7,657 bases of DNA from Elusimicrobiota bacterium (lineage in GTDB: Bacteria; Elusimicrobiota; Elusimicrobia; 2-02-FULL-39-32), in assembly GCA_016193115.1 (NCBI GenBank), contig JACPSV010000134.1:1-7657 (forward strand). Reading direction: 5' to 3'. The first letter of the stretch is position 1; every line of letters begins with the position of its first letter. Shown here piece by piece: positions 6,536-7,657 of the stretch. A program made the translations under genes and the position numbers. The notes under the pieces were generated by a model that saw only the letters and a list, made by a program, of their open reading frames with translations, did no database searches and was not told the DNA's origin.

Positions 6536-7475
6536 CTTTTCCTTTCTTTCCGAAGCGGTGGCCGGTTTTGTGAATGAAGACGTCTTCTAACGTGGGTTTG
6601 CCCAATGTGATGGAGGTGATTTCTTCTCCGAAGGATTGAACCAGTTGTGGAACCAAATTGTCTCCCTGTGTCCTCTCGATTCTTAAACTGTCTTCCAGAA
6701 GGGACGATTTTATCTGAAATTTTTCCTGGATTTTTTCCGACAAAATTTTAGGCTCTTTGGTCTTGATTGTGAGGACGTCGCCTCCGATTTCTTCTTTTAT
6801 GGCCGATGGCGAACCGATCGCCACAAGACGGCCCTCGTTCAGGATTCCCAGACGGTCGCACTTTTCCGCTTCTTCCATGAGATGCGTGGTCAGGAGGATC
6901 GTGATCCCTTCTGATTTTAGGGCTTTCAAATAGTCCCAGAGATCTTTTCTCGCGCCGGGATCTAAACCGTTGGAAGGTTCGTCCATGAGAATCAGTTGGG
7001 GGGAATGGATGAGTCCCTTGGCGATTTCTACGCGCCTCTGTAAACCGCCGGAGAGGGTTTCCACTTTCTCGCCCGATCTTTGGGAGAGTCCAAAATGGTT
7101 TAGAAGTTCCGAGATCCTTTTTTGCAGCCGGGTTCCGGAAAGTCCGTAGAGGTGTCCGTGATGAACCAGATTTTCTTGCACCGTTAACATTTTGTCCAGA
7201 CTGGGAGATTGGAACAGGACGCCAATCTTTTCCCGGATATCCGCGCTGTTTTTTTGGATGTCGAATCCAAATAGCGTCGCTTTTCCTGAAGAAGGTTGAG
7301 TGTAGGTGGAAAGAATGCGAAAAAGAGTGGTCTTGCCTCCCCCGTTAGGGCCTAAAAATCCAAAGATCTCCGGGGTTTGAACGGAAAGCGTGACTTCTTT
7401 CAGAGCTTCCCTGAACGATTTTGAGTTCAATTTGTAAGAGTAAGAGAGTTGGACGATCTCTACGATTGGGTTCAT
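6528..7475 (-). CDS. ABC transporter ATP-binding protein (CcmA/NatA/DrrA-like)
   Basis: 315 residues. All ATPase motifs are present in order: Walker A GPNGGGKTT (42-50, with Gly where Ala is commoner), Q-loop Gln89, signature LSGGLQRR (141-148), Walker B LILMDEP (161-167) with Glu166 as catalytic base, D-loop SNGLD, and switch His198. A C-terminal extension of about 90 residues ends PTLEDVFIHKTGHRF, the usual ending of DrrA/NatA-type ATPases paired with ABC-2 permeases. It should power the permease encoded directly downstream, with which it overlaps by eight bases. It starts seven bases after the stop of the farnesyltransferase gene without a visible Shine-Dalgarno sequence, so translation may depend on the upstream gene. 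The substrate is unknown. Confidence 0.92.
   Translation of the reverse strand: MNPIVEIVQLSYSYKLNSKSFREALKEVTLSVQTPEIFGFLGPNGGGKTTLFRILSTYTQPSSGKATLFGFDIQKNSADIREKIGVLFQSPSLDKMLTVQENLVHHGHLYGLSGTRLQKRISELLNHFGLSQRSGEKVETLSGGLQRRVEIAKGLIHSPQLILMDEPSNGLDPGARKDLWDYLKALKSEGITILLTTHLMEEAEKCDRLGILNEGRLVAIGSPSAIKEEIGGDVLTIKTKEPKILSEKIQEKFQIKSSLLEDSLRIERTQGDNLVPQLVQSFGEEITSITLGKPTLEDVFIHKTGHRFGKKGKDE
6540..6545 (-). promoter_or_regulatory. ribosome-binding site of the ABC-2 permease
   Basis: Read on the minus strand, AAAGGA lies four bases before the ATG at 6535 in a purine-rich run inside the end of the ATPase gene. It is the clearest Shine-Dalgarno sequence in the window and supports the chosen permease start despite the eight-base overlap. 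Confidence 0.45.
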
Positions 7476-7482
7476 GGGAGGT

Positions 7483-7657
7483 TTAGAAGGAGAGCGCCAG
7501 GAAAAGTGCGGGGATGTAGACGATGGAAGTCAGAAACAATGTTTTGGCCGAAGAGTCCGATCGTCCGCGTAGGAAACGGTAAGAGGCATTCATGAGGAAA
7601 AAATTGAGTCCGATCGTAAGAGGAATCGCGCTCCATGAACGCGTGATCCCTGCCCAA
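7483..7657 (-). CDS. ctaB: probable protohaem IX farnesyltransferase (haem O synthase), C-terminal end only
   Basis: Only the last 57 residues are visible; the 5' part lies beyond the window. The frame reads from base 7656 to a TAA at 7485-7483. A hydrophobic segment (IPLTIGLNFFLMNASYRFL) is followed by a polar stretch (RGRSDSSAK) and a final membrane segment (LFLTSIVYIPALFLALSF). This matches the last two helices of the CtaB/CyoE family, where a small basic loop and a KxLFxxSIxYxPxLF-like helix close the protein. CtaB is an inner-membrane UbiA-superfamily enzyme that adds a farnesyl group to haem B to make haem O for haem-copper oxidases. The active-site aspartate motifs lie outside the window, so the call rests on the tail and on the neighbouring Sco-DUF420 gene. 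Another open frame over the same bases, ending near 7472, encodes a non-membrane-like, unpatterned peptide and is taken as a shadow. Confidence 0.68.
   Translation of the reverse strand, partial: WAGITRSWSAIPLTIGLNFFLMNASYRFLRGRSDSSAKTLFLTSIVYIPALFLALSF

Noticed and set aside
6528..7475. Walker A with GGGKTT instead of GAGKTT as a defective site
   Set aside because: The Gly variant keeps the essential Lys and Thr, and the other motifs are intact, so the ATPase should be active.
7472..7657. Minus-strand open frame of 61 codons at the right edge
   Set aside because: The neighbouring frame ending at 7483 gives two clean membrane helices matching the CtaB tail; this frame has no such pattern.

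Overview
The window is almost fully coding and holds two converging gene blocks with no RNA gene, insertion sequence or CRISPR array that I can see. Base composition is close to balanced. The organism is an aerobic or microaerobic diderm bacterium: it has an outer-membrane beta-barrel protein on one strand and haem-copper oxidase assembly genes on the other. A Leptospira-like spirochaete is one guess, but this is a low-confidence impression that I could not test.

Plus-strand block (1-4470): the 3' end of a ribosomal protein S1 gene (rpsA, 5' end outside the window), an exported TPR-repeat protein, and a 962-residue protein that joins a signal peptide, an HExxH metallopeptidase domain of the peptidase-MA type, a TolB/PD40-like beta-propeller and a C-terminal Omp85/BamA-like barrel. 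The S1 stop codon abuts the TPR start in the same reading frame, and the TPR and large genes share an ATGA overlap. The last two therefore probably act together, in the periplasm and at the outer membrane. The large gene carries a small palindromic, possibly mobile, repeat inserted in frame between propeller and barrel.

Minus-strand block (7657-4467, read leftwards): the 3' end of a probable protohaem IX farnesyltransferase gene (ctaB/cyoE), an ABC ATPase, an ABC-2 permease, a fused Sco-DUF420 membrane protein, and a thioredoxin-like [2Fe-2S] ferredoxin. Spacings are +7, -8, -4 and +6 bases, so this looks like one transcript. Its theme is building a cytochrome oxidase: haem O synthesis, copper delivery by Sco, the oxidase-associated DUF420 membrane protein, and an ABC exporter of unknown substrate.

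The two blocks end tail to tail with a 4-base overlap, so neither has a free 3' untranslated region in the usual sense. An 8-bp inverted repeat lies over the end of the plus-strand gene. There is no non-coding stretch longer than 7 bases, and no promoter is visible; both promoters must lie outside the window.
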